64,000 nucleotides of DNA, taken from NCBI GenBank assembly GCA_964019165.1, contig OZ025278.1, positions 6,460,517-6,524,516 of the forward strand, read 5' to 3'. The notes under the pieces were generated by a model. The model worked only from the letters and a program-made list of their open reading frames with translations, did no database searches and was not told the origin of the DNA. This document shows, in pieces, positions 49,576 to 61,005 of the stretch. The DNA is from Mastigias papua (Eukaryota; Cnidaria; Scyphozoa; Rhizostomeae; Mastigiidae). The translations under genes and the position numbers were made by a program. The stretch's first letter is position 1, and each line of letters begins with the position of its first letter.

Positions 49576-49691
49576 AAATGTTTACGTTTAAAACTACAAA
49601 AAAGTCTCATTCGGAAGTGTCAGGTACAGAGCATGATATGCAAGTTCATAAAAATTTTTAGGGCTACATCAAGCCTAATTTCAAGCAAACT

Positions 49692-50402
49692 ATGTTGCCT
49701 TCACTAACCTTCGACTCTTCTATTTGCACACAGTTTTTTCATGCTTTCTTTCGTAGCATCTATCCTTTAAAGTCCTTCAAAATTCCCAACTGGATTCCTT
49801 CCCTTGCCCAGCCATCTATTCCATATGATTTATCTTCTCCGTCATACCAACAAATCACAAAGGTTGTTCGCAGAACGATAGCTTCTGGTTCCCCTTGTCC
49901 ACTAGATACACTCTCCATTATTCCCTTTAAACGTTGCCCATATCTTCGATCATACCTTGTCGAATTATTTCACATCATTTGGCAATCGAGAGAAACTCCT
50001 CGTGTTTGGAAAAAGGCCTGCACTATCCTCATACATAAGAAAGGTGACCCTTCGAAACCAGCAAATTTTAGGCCTATCACCCTTGATAGTGTCCCACTTA
50101 AGATATTTACGTCTTGTATACGCGACTCAATATATGCGTGTCTAAATGCAAATGGATATATTGAGAACAAAATTCAAAAAGGATTTCTTCCCAAGTTATC
50201 CGGTACTTTCGAACACACTGCTCAGCTTACCAATTTTATCAATAATGCGAGAAGTAAACAAAGATCACTTGTTGTAGCACTAGTCGATTTGAAAAATTTT
50301 TTCAGAGAGGTGCACGAAAACCTCATTCCTGAAATCCTAGCATATCATCATATCCCTGGCCACATACAGCGCCTGATTCTTAGTCGCTATTTAACTTTTT
50401 AA
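49692..50402 (+). pseudogene. R2-like RT N-terminal half (LINE G)
   Basis: This 236-codon block covers the RT fingers and motif A of an R2-like element. The same segment recurs in LINE H at 63490-63755 with high similarity (VVRR-ASGSPCPLD--SIIPFKRCPYLR), which shows the two are one family. It ends at a TAA after LILSRYLTF. Confidence 0.85.
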
Positions 50403-51394
50403 ACATCCATCGTCACAAACTCATTCCAAACTCCATTCATCACAGTCGGTCGGGGCGTACTCCAGGGTGATTGCCTAAGCCCTCTAACTTTTAATCTTTG
50501 CTTCAACACATTTGTTCACTATATTTCCGACCAGAAATTTAAGCAGTTTGGCTTTACAATCAAATCTCTGTACCCATTTCAGTGGTTTCAATATGCTGAC
50601 GATGCTGCTGTCATAACTGGTCTTGAGAACGAGAACCAGACTTTGCTGAACCATTTCACTAGACGGTGTGCCTGGGCTAATATGAAAATCAAGGTCGATA
50701 AGTGTTCTACTTTCGGAATAAAATAGTAATCTACTTCATCTACGCAATACCTCCCTAAATTAATAATTAATCATGACGTTGTTCCGACTGTTGACATTGG
50801 CAAGTCTTTCAAATATCTTGGTAGGCATTTTAATTACGCTATGGATAATTACATCCACATGTCTGCAGCTCTTGATCTTCTCCAAGACCTAATGAAGAGA
50901 ATAGATAGTCTTTCTTGCCATCCAAAGAATAAACTGCTGATATATCATAATTTTTTGCTATCTAAACTGTCCTGGCATCTTACCATTGCTGATCTTAGTA
51001 AGATATGGGTAGTCCAAAATCTGGACAGTATTGTTACAAGGTATGTCAGGCAATGGCTTGATCTTCCAATAAGTTCAACTTTAAGTACTCTTATCCTACA
51101 GAGATCAAAGTGTGGAATCACTCTTGTTTTACCTTCCACAAAATTTACTCAATGTCAAACAGTCATTAGAAATGCTCTTAAAACCTCTCCCAATGCTGAC
51201 ATCAATTCTCTGTGGGCAACAACCAGCAAGGGCTCAAATATTCAATATGACCAATACAAGACTACAAAGCAGGTTCTCTCTGCATCCAAAGGGACTACGA
51301 GAATCGCATCAACCATGAATTAGCATCTCAAGGTTTCATCATGCCTCCCATCCTTAAGTTCTCCAATCATAAAACTCGTGGTCTGTGATCAATT

Positions 51395-51985
51395 GTGCAA
51401 CAGAATATGCCGAAAAATATTTTCAATTTCATGATTACGTATCTTAATAATTCTTTAGGAACTCGCAAGAACCTTTTTAAATGGTCTCTTTCCGATTCTC
51501 CATCTTGCTCCTTTTGTCTCTTTCCAGTAGAAACACTTCAGCATGTTGTATCGAGTTGCAGATCTTATCTAGAGGATGGTAGGTACACCTGCCGTGACAA
51601 TTCTGTTTTACTGTTCATTGCCAAATCATTTTCTTCTATACAGCATTGCCTCGTATATGCTGATCTCCCTTTTTTCCCATCACCTTCTCTTATCACTGGT
51701 GATTCTCTTCGGCCCGATCTTGCCTTGATTGCTCCAGATAATTCTCTTTATGTTTTAGAATTAACGGTTGGATTTGAAACAAACATAGCAATTAATGGTA
51801 ATCGCAAAGCTACTAAATATAGGCCTCTTGTGCTCGACCTAAAACCACGATATCGTAAGATCAACTTCGTAAATATGTCTATGGGCGCTCTTGACATTCT
51901 TGAGTCTTCATCTGATTCGTTGTTACACATGATGAAAGAGTTAGGCACCGACAATAGTACACAAAAAGCAATTATTAAAAGATAG
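51395..51985 (+). pseudogene. R2-like restriction-like endonuclease (LINE G)
   Basis: The block holds the zinc-binding C-x2-C-x7-H-x4-C pattern (CSFCLFPVETLQHVVSSC) and then the nuclease core with RPDLALI and ELTVGFETN, the PD-(D/E)xK pattern of R2-like elements. A K-x2-KY motif follows (RKATKYRPL). The ORF ends with a lysine-rich tail at the stop at 51985, which is probably the natural C-terminus. Confidence 0.85.
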
Positions 51986-52631
51986 TGAACATTGCAGTTA
52001 GGTGCACGTACTATGTATTTTGCAGAAGAAACAAGGCGTGGACAAACTCCGAACTATTAAACTTTTAATTGAATTTGTCTTGTTTTTCCGTCTTCTTTTT
52101 TCAACCTTACTTCTTTCTTCTTTCTCTTCAGTAATTATTCGTTCTGTTATTGTATGTTACTTTAATATTATTGTACTATTTTTTTAAGCAGACATGCCTG
52201 TTAATTAGTGAGATGTATAATTGTAACTTTTAAACTGCTGATGAATGAAATGAAGTTTTAAAAAAATTTATGTAGACTTGTTTTTGGCAAGCTAGTATAC
52301 AATCAAACACCGAGCTGATACTAGCAACCTAGTGTGAGTGAAGGCTACGTGTTGGTTAGAAACTGAATTTGATAACAAAAAGAGAAAAAATAGAGGAAAA
52401 AAGAAACGATAAGATTTTACAAGCGAGTACTTCAGATGGAAGTAGCTCTTCTCAAAACATGAGCTGTGCTATTTAAGACTATGTTTTGTACCTCTGACAG
52501 CGATGGAGATCCTGGAATTTTCTCAATAAAGTCAGTTGTACCCTTTCTTCCGAGGCCAAGTGCACCAACAACTACTGGAATTTTTTTTGTTCTTGAATGC
52601 CACATTTTCTCAACTTCGATCTCCAGATCTT

Positions 52632-53243
52632 TTATTTGCTCACTTTTTCGAATACCTTTGCTGCAGCATTATTGTCTAAAGGTACACTCATACCAATCAA
52701 GAGACAAATGTTGTCTTTTTTGTCCTTAACTATAATATCAGGACGATTTGCCTGTATAGTTCTGTCAGTATGAACAGGGAAATCCCATAGAATCGAGACA
52801 TCTTTTCCTTCTGTTACTGGTTCTGGATGGTGCTCATACCAGTTAGGGGTCGTACTAATCAAGCAGTATTTACATATTCTCCAATGAAGATACTGGCCAA
52901 CTCTGTCGTGGCGGCTTTTACATTCTTTTGGTGCTAGTACTGAGCAGCCAGAAACAAGGAGGTCAACTGTTTCGTACTGTTCGTCGCACAATCTGCACTT
53001 TGGGTCAGCTCCGTTATGTAGGACATTTGCTTGATAATTTGGTGTAGCCAAACTTTGATCTTGCGCGGCAAGAATAAATCCTTCAGTTTCCGCTTTTAGT
53101 CTAGAGCCTCTCAGCCACTGATGGGTTGCCATTTGATCAACATCAGCGCCTTTGCATCGAATAACAAACTGTCCGTGAAGGAATTTCTCGGTCCAAGTTG
53201 TGCTTAGATTTCTAAATTTTGAATTTGCATTCTCTAGCATCAT
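52632..53243 (-). CDS. RT remnant fused in frame to RLE endonuclease (deletion derivative)
   Basis: A 203-codon ORF starts inside RT block 2, skips the palm and thumb, and continues in frame into the post-RT domain, a CCHC knuckle and the restriction-like endonuclease. RPDIIV is kept, while the second motif reads LLIGMSVP, with Gly instead of the usual Asp. This loss of an active-site acid suggests that the nuclease is dead. Expression is unknown. Confidence 0.65.
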   Translation of the reverse strand: MMLENANSKFRNLSTTWTEKFLHGQFVIRCKGADVDQMATHQWLRGSRLKAETEGFILAAQDQSLATPNYQANVLHNGADPKCRLCDEQYETVDLLVSGCSVLAPKECKSRHDRVGQYLHWRICKYCLISTTPNWYEHHPEPVTEGKDVSILWDFPVHTDRTIQANRPDIIVKDKKDNICLLIGMSVPLDNNAAAKVFEKVSK

Positions 53244-53272
53244 CTTGTTGACTAGTAGCTGACCTTTACATT

Positions 53273-53321
53273 CATATGATCCTATATGAAAGAATATAGG
53301 ATCATATGATCCTATATGAAG
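53273..53321. repeat. Perfect palindrome at a deletion junction
   Basis: Arms CATATGATCCTATAT (53273-53287) and the inverted copy (53294-53308) surround a 6-base loop. A direct copy of the first 18 bp follows at 53304-53321. It sits exactly between the N-terminal part and the RT remnant of the deleted LINE. Confidence 0.9.
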
Positions 53322-54400
53322 ATATGAAAGAATTTTGAACGCTTTTCAGATCAGCGTATTCTTTGTGCTTTTACTTGGAGCTTTTGTTTAAGCTCTTCCT
53401 TAATACATGGGATCTGAGTTTTACTTTCTATCTTATATTTCCTTACTACTTTCTTTTCTTTACCAGAACGCAGTATTTTGTCCTTTTGAATCTCATCAAG
53501 TAGAGAAAGTTCTTTCCTAATTAATTTTTTTTCTCAGTTCATTTCTTTTTCTAGTTTTAGTTGCCATTTAGATTTATTGATACTACGGGAGTCTTTGCTC
53601 CTTCTCCTCATAGTGATGCCACATTCCTCTTGAGCTTTTCCTGTTGTATAAACTATCTCGTTTAGACTTGTCAAATCAGGATTAAGCTCGTTGCACAGGA
53701 GTTCTAATGCAGTATTTGCTACATCAAAAGCACTCTTAAATTTGCGTTTGCTTCTGATTTGCAACAATGGTTCTCTCTCTGCTTAGTTAGTGTGTTGTAC
53801 TTTCGATAGCTCCTTAAGTATATTTGTTTCCATTGCTAAAACTTCTTCATTTATTGCAGTTTCAACAACAATTTCCTCTTCAATATCATTATCATTTGGT
53901 TCAACATTCACTACAGCATGAACTTCAGAAGACTCTACCCCTTCAGGATCTTCATTTCCTTCCCGGACAATTTCTTCCATTAGATTGCGACTCATATCGA
54001 ATCTAACCTGTTCTTTTTAAATTGAGCTATTTCAGTATCAGTTAACTTCTTTTCACACACTCTGTACCTTCTTATATTCGCTAGCTTATTTGTATCTAAA
54101 TAGGCCAATTTCTCGCTGTTACTGTTACGTTCACACCATTTGTTAAAAGTTCCATCATTGTTGTTCATTATCGGGTTTTCCAAAGTGGAATAAAAGCAAT
54201 AATTTACATCCTTATATTCTTCCCTTGTCCATTTATTTCTTCTTTTCTTTTGAGTTTGATTCAATGTTGGATATCCAGGGCCAAGGTTAGGAATCCTCCC
54301 TTCCTGGTGACCATGAAAACTTTGAATAATGGAGGATTTAGGCTCAGTAGCAAACTTTCGACCTCAGGCTGGTCTAGTCCTGAGGGATGCGCCCCTTATT

Positions 54401-55195
54401 GACCCGCGTGACGGGTGATGCGGTGTGATTTAGAACGTAGATTCATACTAAACGTATCAGATAGTTTTGATAAGCTGACACAACCACCAGTATTCTTGTC
54501 AGGACATTATCCCTAGAGTTGTTTATCTGAAAAGATTCAAGGAGTTCTCCCTACTATTACAATTGAAATTGGGCATTCTTTGTTGGCCACCTATCCAGCA
54601 TTTTCATTCCCACAGTAGCATTAATACAAATATACCACAGATGAATCACCAACCAAGGCTTAAGAGTTCCATCAACCCTGGTTTGAGATAAGAGTTTTCC
54701 TTCTCCAATATGGACTGCCTTTACCCAGCTATTGAGCCCCATCTAACCAAATAAAGCAACAGTTGCCAAGAACAACCTAAGGGTCCCGAACCGCAGTACG
54801 GGGTTACATCTAGCCCAGCAAAAGGAACCCAATAGGCTCCCTTTGCTATCTTGAAGTATGATCTTTCCAGGAGCTAGATGCCTCTACCTAGATCTAATAT
54901 ATCCTTTCACTACAATACCTAACATGGCTCCTAGGATAATTGGCAACTATTGGTAGAACAAACCGAAAAAAATATTGAACAAAGCTGAAGAAACAAATAG
55001 AGACAGAGGAAGACAGCTATGGAGGTAGAGGATGCCTAACTCCTCACTTTAGGCCGACCGGCTGAACCCTTCACCTTTTATTTTTGTTATTAGTATAACT
55101 CTTATCATAGTTCTGATGATATACCAGTCTAGTGTCAGGCCACCTCCCAATGGGTGAGATAATAGATCGTAGGTCTTTCTCTCTAAAACATCACC
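54401..55195. other. Spacer between two minus-strand LINEs, probably LINE leader and trailer
   Basis: No ORF over 61 codons. Given its position it is likely the 5' leader of the deletion derivative and the 3' end of LINE D. Confidence 0.4.
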
Positions 55196-55606
55196 TTATT
55201 GGTCGTAGTTCGAAACTTTTCTAATGATTCTGGCAGTTCCCAACAAACTAGCTTTCTGCAATGGTTCTAGTCCTGGTTTGAAATCGATCTTTTCTAGATA
55301 TTTGACAATATTCTTTGCGACTATCCCTAATGCGCCAATGACAATTGGTGGCATTATGTACACTTCCGTTACTTCCGTGTTCCAGACCTTGAGGGGCTCA
55401 TATTTCAAATCTGTATAATAATCAGATTTTTCTTTCTCGTTCTTCTCTACTCTCATATCGAAAGGGCAAGCCATATCGATAATGTGACAGATTCTTTTCT
55501 TCTTATCCAGCAAAACTAGGTCTGGTTTGTTATGCTCTATTTTCATTTCAGGTTGGATAGAAAAATCCCTTAACAGCTTGTTCTCTTCATTTTCCAGGAC
55601 AATCAT
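55196..55606 (-). pseudogene. Restriction-like endonuclease of LINE D
   Basis: The ORF carries HNKPDLVLLDKKKRICHIIDMACPFDMRV, the core Asp residues of the RLE fold. It ends with PPIVIGALGIVAKN and GTARIIRKVSNY, the conserved C-terminal tail of this family. The stop at 55196 is at the expected place. Confidence 0.85.
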
Positions 55607-56270
55607 CTCTTTATCTACAAAATGCTCGTAACTCTTTGCAGTAGTAAGAAATTCATATTTCTGACATAACTGCCAATGCAGGATAGCAGCAATTTTATCA
55701 TGTCTTATCTTTTTCTATTCAGTCTGAGCCAACTCTGTACATTCTGACACCATATTGCTGACACTTTCAGCTCTTGTACCACATAATCTACATAATGGCG
55801 AAATGTCTTCTTTATCAATGTTATGCCTTATCCAATTTGTCCTTATTGCTTAATCCGGAGCAGCTGTGATCAGCCCTTCTGTTTCCTTCTTTAAGTACCC
55901 CTTCTTAACCCATAGCCAACTGTTATCTTCGTCTCTTCCTTCTTCTGTTTCCCTAAAAAAGCTGAGTGCAATGGTTTGTTGTAATACCTTTCTTCTCGTG
56001 CTTTCCATAATCTTTCTTTCAAAAGTTTGGGATTCTCATTTTCAGCCATGAAATCTTCTTTCACCACTTCTTGTAGTAGCACCTCTTCCTTTCCATTTAC
56101 ATAGAAACCAAGACTGGTTGACTCAAGCATCCCACACTCTTCAATACTTATCAATCCTCGTCTACCTTTACTCCTCTTTATATAAGTCCTAGCAGCCTGG
56201 GAATGCAGACTTCTATATATCGTTAGTATTTTACGGGCTTTCTTTCCATTTGCTGTAACTCTGCTTTTCT

Positions 56271-57226
56271 TCAGTAGACATTTCCAACCCCATATCTACT
56301 TGTAGAGACTGTTCTTGAATTTATTGCATGGAAGGCATTTCCAGCGATCAGATTCAACTTCAAAATTTCTCTTATTCGTCTAAAATCTTCTTTTGTTACT
56401 TTTTCTTTCATGTATGTATTCATTGTTATGTCGCACTGGATTATACCTAGGTATTTGCACCCATCGCTACTCTCTAATGCCTTCATTATCTCTCCCGAAG
56501 GTAACTTTATTCCATTACTCGCTACCACTTTACCACGTTTCATTTCTAACATTGCACATTTAGAGATTCCAAATTCCATACCAATAGCCTGACTATATAT
56601 GCGGGTTGCTTCAACCACTGAATCTAATTCAGTCATACTTTTCCTATATAATTTCAAGTCGTCCATAAACAAGAGGTGATTTAGTTTCCCCCTGTTTCGG
56701 CCTAGCAGATATCCGGCCTTCAAGTTCTTGAGAAAATTGGTAATGGAATCATAGTTAATACAGAAAGTATAGGTGATAGGCTGTCTCCTTGAAAGATGCC
56801 TCTCTTAATCTTAATCTGACCAAACATTTCCCCTCCTGATTTCAAGTCAACAGTCCAAGAAATAATTGACTTTTCTATCAAATTTAAGATGTTATCTGCT
56901 AATTTGAACATCCGTATGCACACAAGTATCCAGCAATAAGGAACCATGTCATATGCCTTTTTATAGTCAACCAAGGAAACACACAAGTTTTTTAACCTTC
57001 TTTTGCAATTCTTCATCACCTTTTTGTCAATCATTAGTTGGTCTTTGGTTCCCCTACTATTCTTCCTACAACCCTTTTGCTCATCTGGAAATATCTTTTC
57101 ACTTTCAAGATGATGATATACCGACTCGCTCATTATGCTCGTTAATGCCTTCCACATAAGTGGAAGACATGTTATAGGTCTAAAGTTAGTAACGTCACTC
57201 CCTTTCATCACGTCTTTGAGAATCAT
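56271..57226 (-). pseudogene. RT of RLE-type LINE D
   Basis: Two overlapping frames cover the RT. 56720-57226 has fingers to motif B, with motif A VSLVDYKKAYDMVP and motif B KIKRGIFQGDSLSPILSV. 56271-56723 has motif C LLFMDDLKLYRKS (coding triplets at 56655-56666) and GCKYLGIIQCD. All three catalytic Asp positions are present. A frame change lies at the overlap near 56720. Confidence 0.85.
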
Positions 57227-58047
57227 GTCCTACCCCTACTCATCCACGATGGGGTTTCTCCTATGGCAATGCATTTATTCAGCTGTACTGCCATCAATGG
57301 GTGCAACTTTGTAAAATCTTTAAGTCAATAACCATGCACTTTGTCTGGCCCACAAGCTTTCCATTTAGGTGCTTTTCTAAGTTGTAATTGCAAGCTATGT
57401 AGTTTGACTTATATGTCAGCCTGTTTCCTTACAATCGGTTTCCTTTATCCAACTTGCTTCATTGTTGTACTCTACATCTTTCAACCAAATGTTACCCCAG
57501 AATGCTTTGCTTTCAAATGCGTTAGGTCTTATGTCATTATTCCTTTCAATTCCTTCAATTTTCTCAAATAGCAGTTTTTAGTTGGTTTGGAATAGTCTAT
57601 TTCGTATATATTGATTATTTCGCTCTTCGTATTTCTTAATCTTGGTGGTCATTGTCTGTATTCTCTGCTTCAACTATTCAGTTGTTACAAAACCTTTTTT
57701 CAAAATATGGTACTTTCCCTATAGACAACCCTTCAGACTTTCTGATTTTCGCCTTCCATCTTTCCACTTCTCAGCTCTTGATAGATCATTTCGTAGTTCA
57801 GCAATCTGTCTCAATATCCTCTTTTTCCACATAGGAATTTCATTCTTTTTCTCTTTCTTTTTCATATTAACTAGATCAGCCACGACATTTGCGGCAGCTA
57901 ATATAATTTTGTTTGTGTCTGTTATATCTCTGCTAACGACTTTGTCAATCACTTCATTCAAAATATGAAGTTTCTGTTTTACTTTCCTTCTGTCCATTGC
58001 TCGTAAATTTATTGACTCTAAAGAACCGGGGTTGTCTATCTTTGCTG

Positions 58048-58202
58048 CAGGCCCGTAGTGAGCTTGAATTTACAAGGGGGACACAGCCAATATATAAAAT
58101 ACATGTATTTATATAATTCATGTCTTTAAGGCAGGCACAGAGTAAAATCTTATAAGTCCATGAGGACCTTGCCCCCCAGGTCCTCCCTTGGCTACGGGCC
58201 TG
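58048..58202. mobile_element. MITE with 11-bp perfect inverted ends inserted in LINE D
   Basis: CAGGCCCGTAG at 58048-58058 is the exact inverted copy of CTACGGGCCTG at 58192-58202. The 155-bp body encodes nothing. The flanks do not show a clean target duplication (TTTGCTG versus TTTACTT). The ends resemble common invertebrate MITEs. Confidence 0.7.
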
Positions 58203-59014
58203 TTTACTTTTATCAAATTTAGAATTTCTATCTCCTCATCAATGACAGTAGCGTCACTCTCAAAGTAAATGTCTGACCGATCCGTACCGAGTGTTTCACT
58301 TCCAACATTATACTTATGTATCTCTTCACTACTTCCAATTATGCCTGCACGTTCTTGAATAGTGCTATTATTTTCTTTTCATCATTATGTTACGCTCTAT
58401 CTTTTCTAACTCAATATTTAACAAAAGACCATTATTCTAAATAGCTCTTACCTAGTCCGCTAATCTCTGTTCAGATACTGCAAAAACACCAATTTATTGC
58501 CATTTAGCAAAATTCTTTTTCGATATTCTCTCATCCAAAGTTCGCTCGCATAGAAACACTTCATGACAAGCTTATTCACTTCCTTACTCCAAGTAGTTCT
58601 AGATATTTTGTTCCTTGCAGTCATGGGATGACGACCTGAATCTGCCTGCATGCGCACAGAACAACTGCCAGACGCGAGACCTTCACTGTTGTCAGTTCCA
58701 GCCTCGTTTACGCCGTTAACTGATCTATTATCAATTGACATTTTTCACTCATCAAGAGGCTAGTGCTTTATGGTTACTCGACCAACGCTGTTTTTGTCGA
58801 AACACTATCTCTAGGAGGGTTGCCAGCCAAAGCTAAAGAGTCACCTCCTTCCCATGGGGCAAACTAACCCCCGCCAGACGCCTGTCTGGTATTTCAAAAT
58901 CTCAGGGAGAGCAGACAGGTACTACACCTTGCTCAAGGGTGACCTGGAGGTGATTATGGCTAAGGGTAACCTCACTTTCCCACATCCACACTCCACAACC
59001 GGATGCAGTTTTAT

Positions 59015-59028
59015 GTCCTACCCAGGAC
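59015..59028 (-). promoter_or_regulatory. 5'-terminal hairpin of LINE D
   Basis: On the minus strand GTCCT-GGGT-AGGAC is followed by ATAAAACTGCATCC. It is identical in stem and loop to the hairpin at the 5' end of the RTE-like LINE at 32137. Confidence 0.6.
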
Positions 59029-59130
59029 AGATTATCATTATTATATCTGTCAAATATACATCTCAAAGAAGATATTAAATGCTTTGGAAATCAAAATGTG
59101 ATTGCGGATAAGTACCTGTCATCAAAGGAA

Positions 59131-61003
59131 TCACAGTATTTGCTCCTTTACTACAGATACTGAGCAGCTGAGTACCAGTCTTAATATCCGGGCTGTACCA
59201 AATAGAGCTGTTGTTTGTGCATGTTCATTCTTCAGCGTAATTCCAATATCTATTACAAACTTCTCAAATCTAGTAGATACTGCTCGTAATGTACCAACAA
59301 CCACTGGAATAACCGACACCTTTCATATGTCCCGAATCCTAGCGATTTCATCCTTTAAAGGTCCGTATTTCTCTATTTTTTCAAGTTCCTTTTCAGGGAC
59401 TCTATCATTTCCAGGTATTGCAGCATCAATTATCTTTATCTCATTTTTTTTATCTTTATCTTTTATCTCTTTTTCAATATCTGGCCTTCGAGCTTCTATT
59501 TCCTTGTCACTCTGTATAACACAATCCCACAAGATCTTTATATTATTACTTTCAACTACTCCTTTCGTTGAGTGATCATGCCAGCTTACTTTTGAATTAG
59601 TATTATATTTCATACAAAGTTTCCAATGTATGCATTTCCTTATATTGTCATGGCGTCTTTTATACTCTTTCTGAGCCAACTTGCTACATTCACTGACAAT
59701 ATGTGAGACCGTTTCACTTCTTTCTGCACACATCCTACAAAGAGGGAAATCAGTGGTCTTGTCTATATAAACTTTAGTATTATTTGTCCTTATCGCTTGT
59801 TCTTCTGCACTACAAATCAAAGCTTCTGTACAACCCTTCAAATTACTATTCTTTAACCATTTCCAAGATTATACGCTATCTTTTCCATCTAAATCTCTCA
59901 AATATTGATCATGCATACTTTTATCTTTCCAATAGTTGTAATCCCTACAGCTCTCGTTCTTTGTATAAATTGTTAGAATCACAACATCCTCTGTAGTAAT
60001 TGTCTTGTTGTTCCTTACTGCCACTAGTAGTGTTTCCTCTTGGTGCTTGATATACCAACCAAGACTGTTCTCCTCAGTCATAATGCAACTTTTGCGACCA
60101 AGCACGCCTCTCCCTCCCTTACTTCTTGGTACATACAGTCGATCTATATCACTCTTTGGGTGAAATTCTTTAATTATCGTCATAATCTTTCTTCTTTATC
60201 TATCCATCTCATCAAGCACATTTTTACGCCATTTCAGAATCCCTGCCACATATCTCTGCAATGAGTTTGCACAAGTATTGAGGGCTGTTATGTTGTTTCG
60301 ACCATTTTATTTACTTCTCATTACAAGCCTTGACTTCCTGAAATACTCGCTTTGAAAATTCCTTATCATACTCTTCTCTCGTACAGAATCGAATTCCAAT
60401 ATTCCTAGGTACTTATAACCTTCTTTATCTATATCCTTTATGATATCACCTGATGGTAGCTCTATTCCCTCAGTTAATGTAACTTTTCCTCTTTTCATAA
60501 ACAGGACTCCACATTTTTAAATCCAAAATTCTATCCTAACGACATTACAAAATATCTGAACTGTCAACAGTAGGCTGTTTATCTCTCTTTCATCTTTTGC
60601 AAACAATTTCAAATCGTCCATAAAAGAAGATGATTTAGCTTCTCACCACTTTTAAGGGCTATACCCACATCATACACACAACAAACAACAGTGGAGATAA
60701 GCTATCTCCTTGGAAAACACTTCTCTTTACTTCAGCATTAGCCAAAAGCTCCCCGCCTTATGATAAAATGACGTCCCAACTCTTCATTGATCTTTCTGTG
60801 AAGTTTACTTTATTCTCAGAAACATTGGGAAACTTTAAACTCTCAATTATCCAGGAATTGGGGAATCATATTGTAAGCTTTCTTATAATCAACCCAAACC
60901 ATGCCTAGGTTGGTATGTCTTTTCATCCAATCATTCATTACTGCTTTGTCAATAAGCAGTTGACCTTTTGTTCCCCTACTTTCCTTCCTACACCCTTTCT
61001 TGA
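59131..61003 (-). mobile_element. RLE-type LINE E, interrupted by a foreign gene fragment
   Basis: The minus strand carries an RT start ([34 protein letters not shown]), a frame-shifted MDD region near 60625 and GYKYLGILEFD (60307-60498). The post-RT block FHPKSDIDRLYVPRSKGGRG is at 59869-60183. A knuckle CRMCAERSETVSHIVSEC and a nuclease RRPDIEKEIKD then IKIIDAAIPGN follow (59323-59841), ending in GTARILRLVLS (59131-59319). Upstream of 61003 the LINE stops and an unrelated plus-strand gene fragment begins. A LINE leader in the right orientation reappears at 62290-62530, so the N-terminal part of the LINE is missing. Confidence 0.83.
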
Positions 61004-61005
61004 TC

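Larger units (their letters stand above)
49576..52265 (+). mobile_element. R2-like RLE LINE G, 5'-truncated
   Basis: The RT starts at KSFKIPNWIPSLAQ and passes through SPCPLDTLSIIPFKRCPYLR, GDPSKPANFRPITLDSVPLK and GFLPKLSGTFEHTAQL. Motif A is ALVDLKNFF; motif B (VGRGVLQGDCLSPLTF) follows after a stop at 50399, and motif C is QYADDAAVITG (50587-50622). The C-terminal part has a CSFC-HVVSSC zinc knuckle and an RLE core RPDLALIAPDN then LYVLELTVGFETN (51395-51985). The 3' end is A-rich near 52250. A TAG near 50725 and shifts near 51320 disrupt it. Confidence 0.87.
52446..54400 (-). mobile_element. Deletion derivative of an RLE-type LINE (no RT)
   Basis: Minus-strand order: N-terminal Myb-like domain (RRNKWTREEYKDVNYCFYS, 53992-54264), an acidic segment (53783-53995), a helical linker (53534-53767 and on to about 53335), a palindrome, and then a short RT remnant (KGQLLVNKMMLENANSKFRNLSTTW). 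This is joined directly to the post-RT region (EKFLHGQF), zinc knuckle CRLCDEQYETVDLLVSGC and nuclease core NRPDIIVKDKKD then CLLIGMSVPLDNN. The RT palm with its catalytic Asp residues is missing. The last residues (PGSPSLSEVQNIVLNSTAHVLRR) lie in another frame to 52446. The 5' leader probably extends towards 54850. Confidence 0.82.
55196..59045 (-). mobile_element. RLE-type LINE D, near full length
   Basis: Read on the minus strand: leader with 5' hairpin (59045-58811), Myb-like N-terminal domain (SRTTWSKEVNKLVMKCFY, 58460-58741), helical domain (RKVKQKLHILNEVIDKV, 57719-57997), and RT (56271-57226). The RT shows DVTNFRPITCLPLMWK, SLVDYKKAYDMVPY, IKRGIFQGDSLSP and HLLFMDDLKLY. A post-RT block, a degenerate zinc knuckle (CRLCG..., His replaced by Asn) and the nuclease (NKPDLVLLDKKK then HIIDMACPFD, 55196-55606) follow. 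At about 3.85 kb it is the most complete RLE LINE here, but it has many shifts and a MITE in its N-terminal region. Confidence 0.87.
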
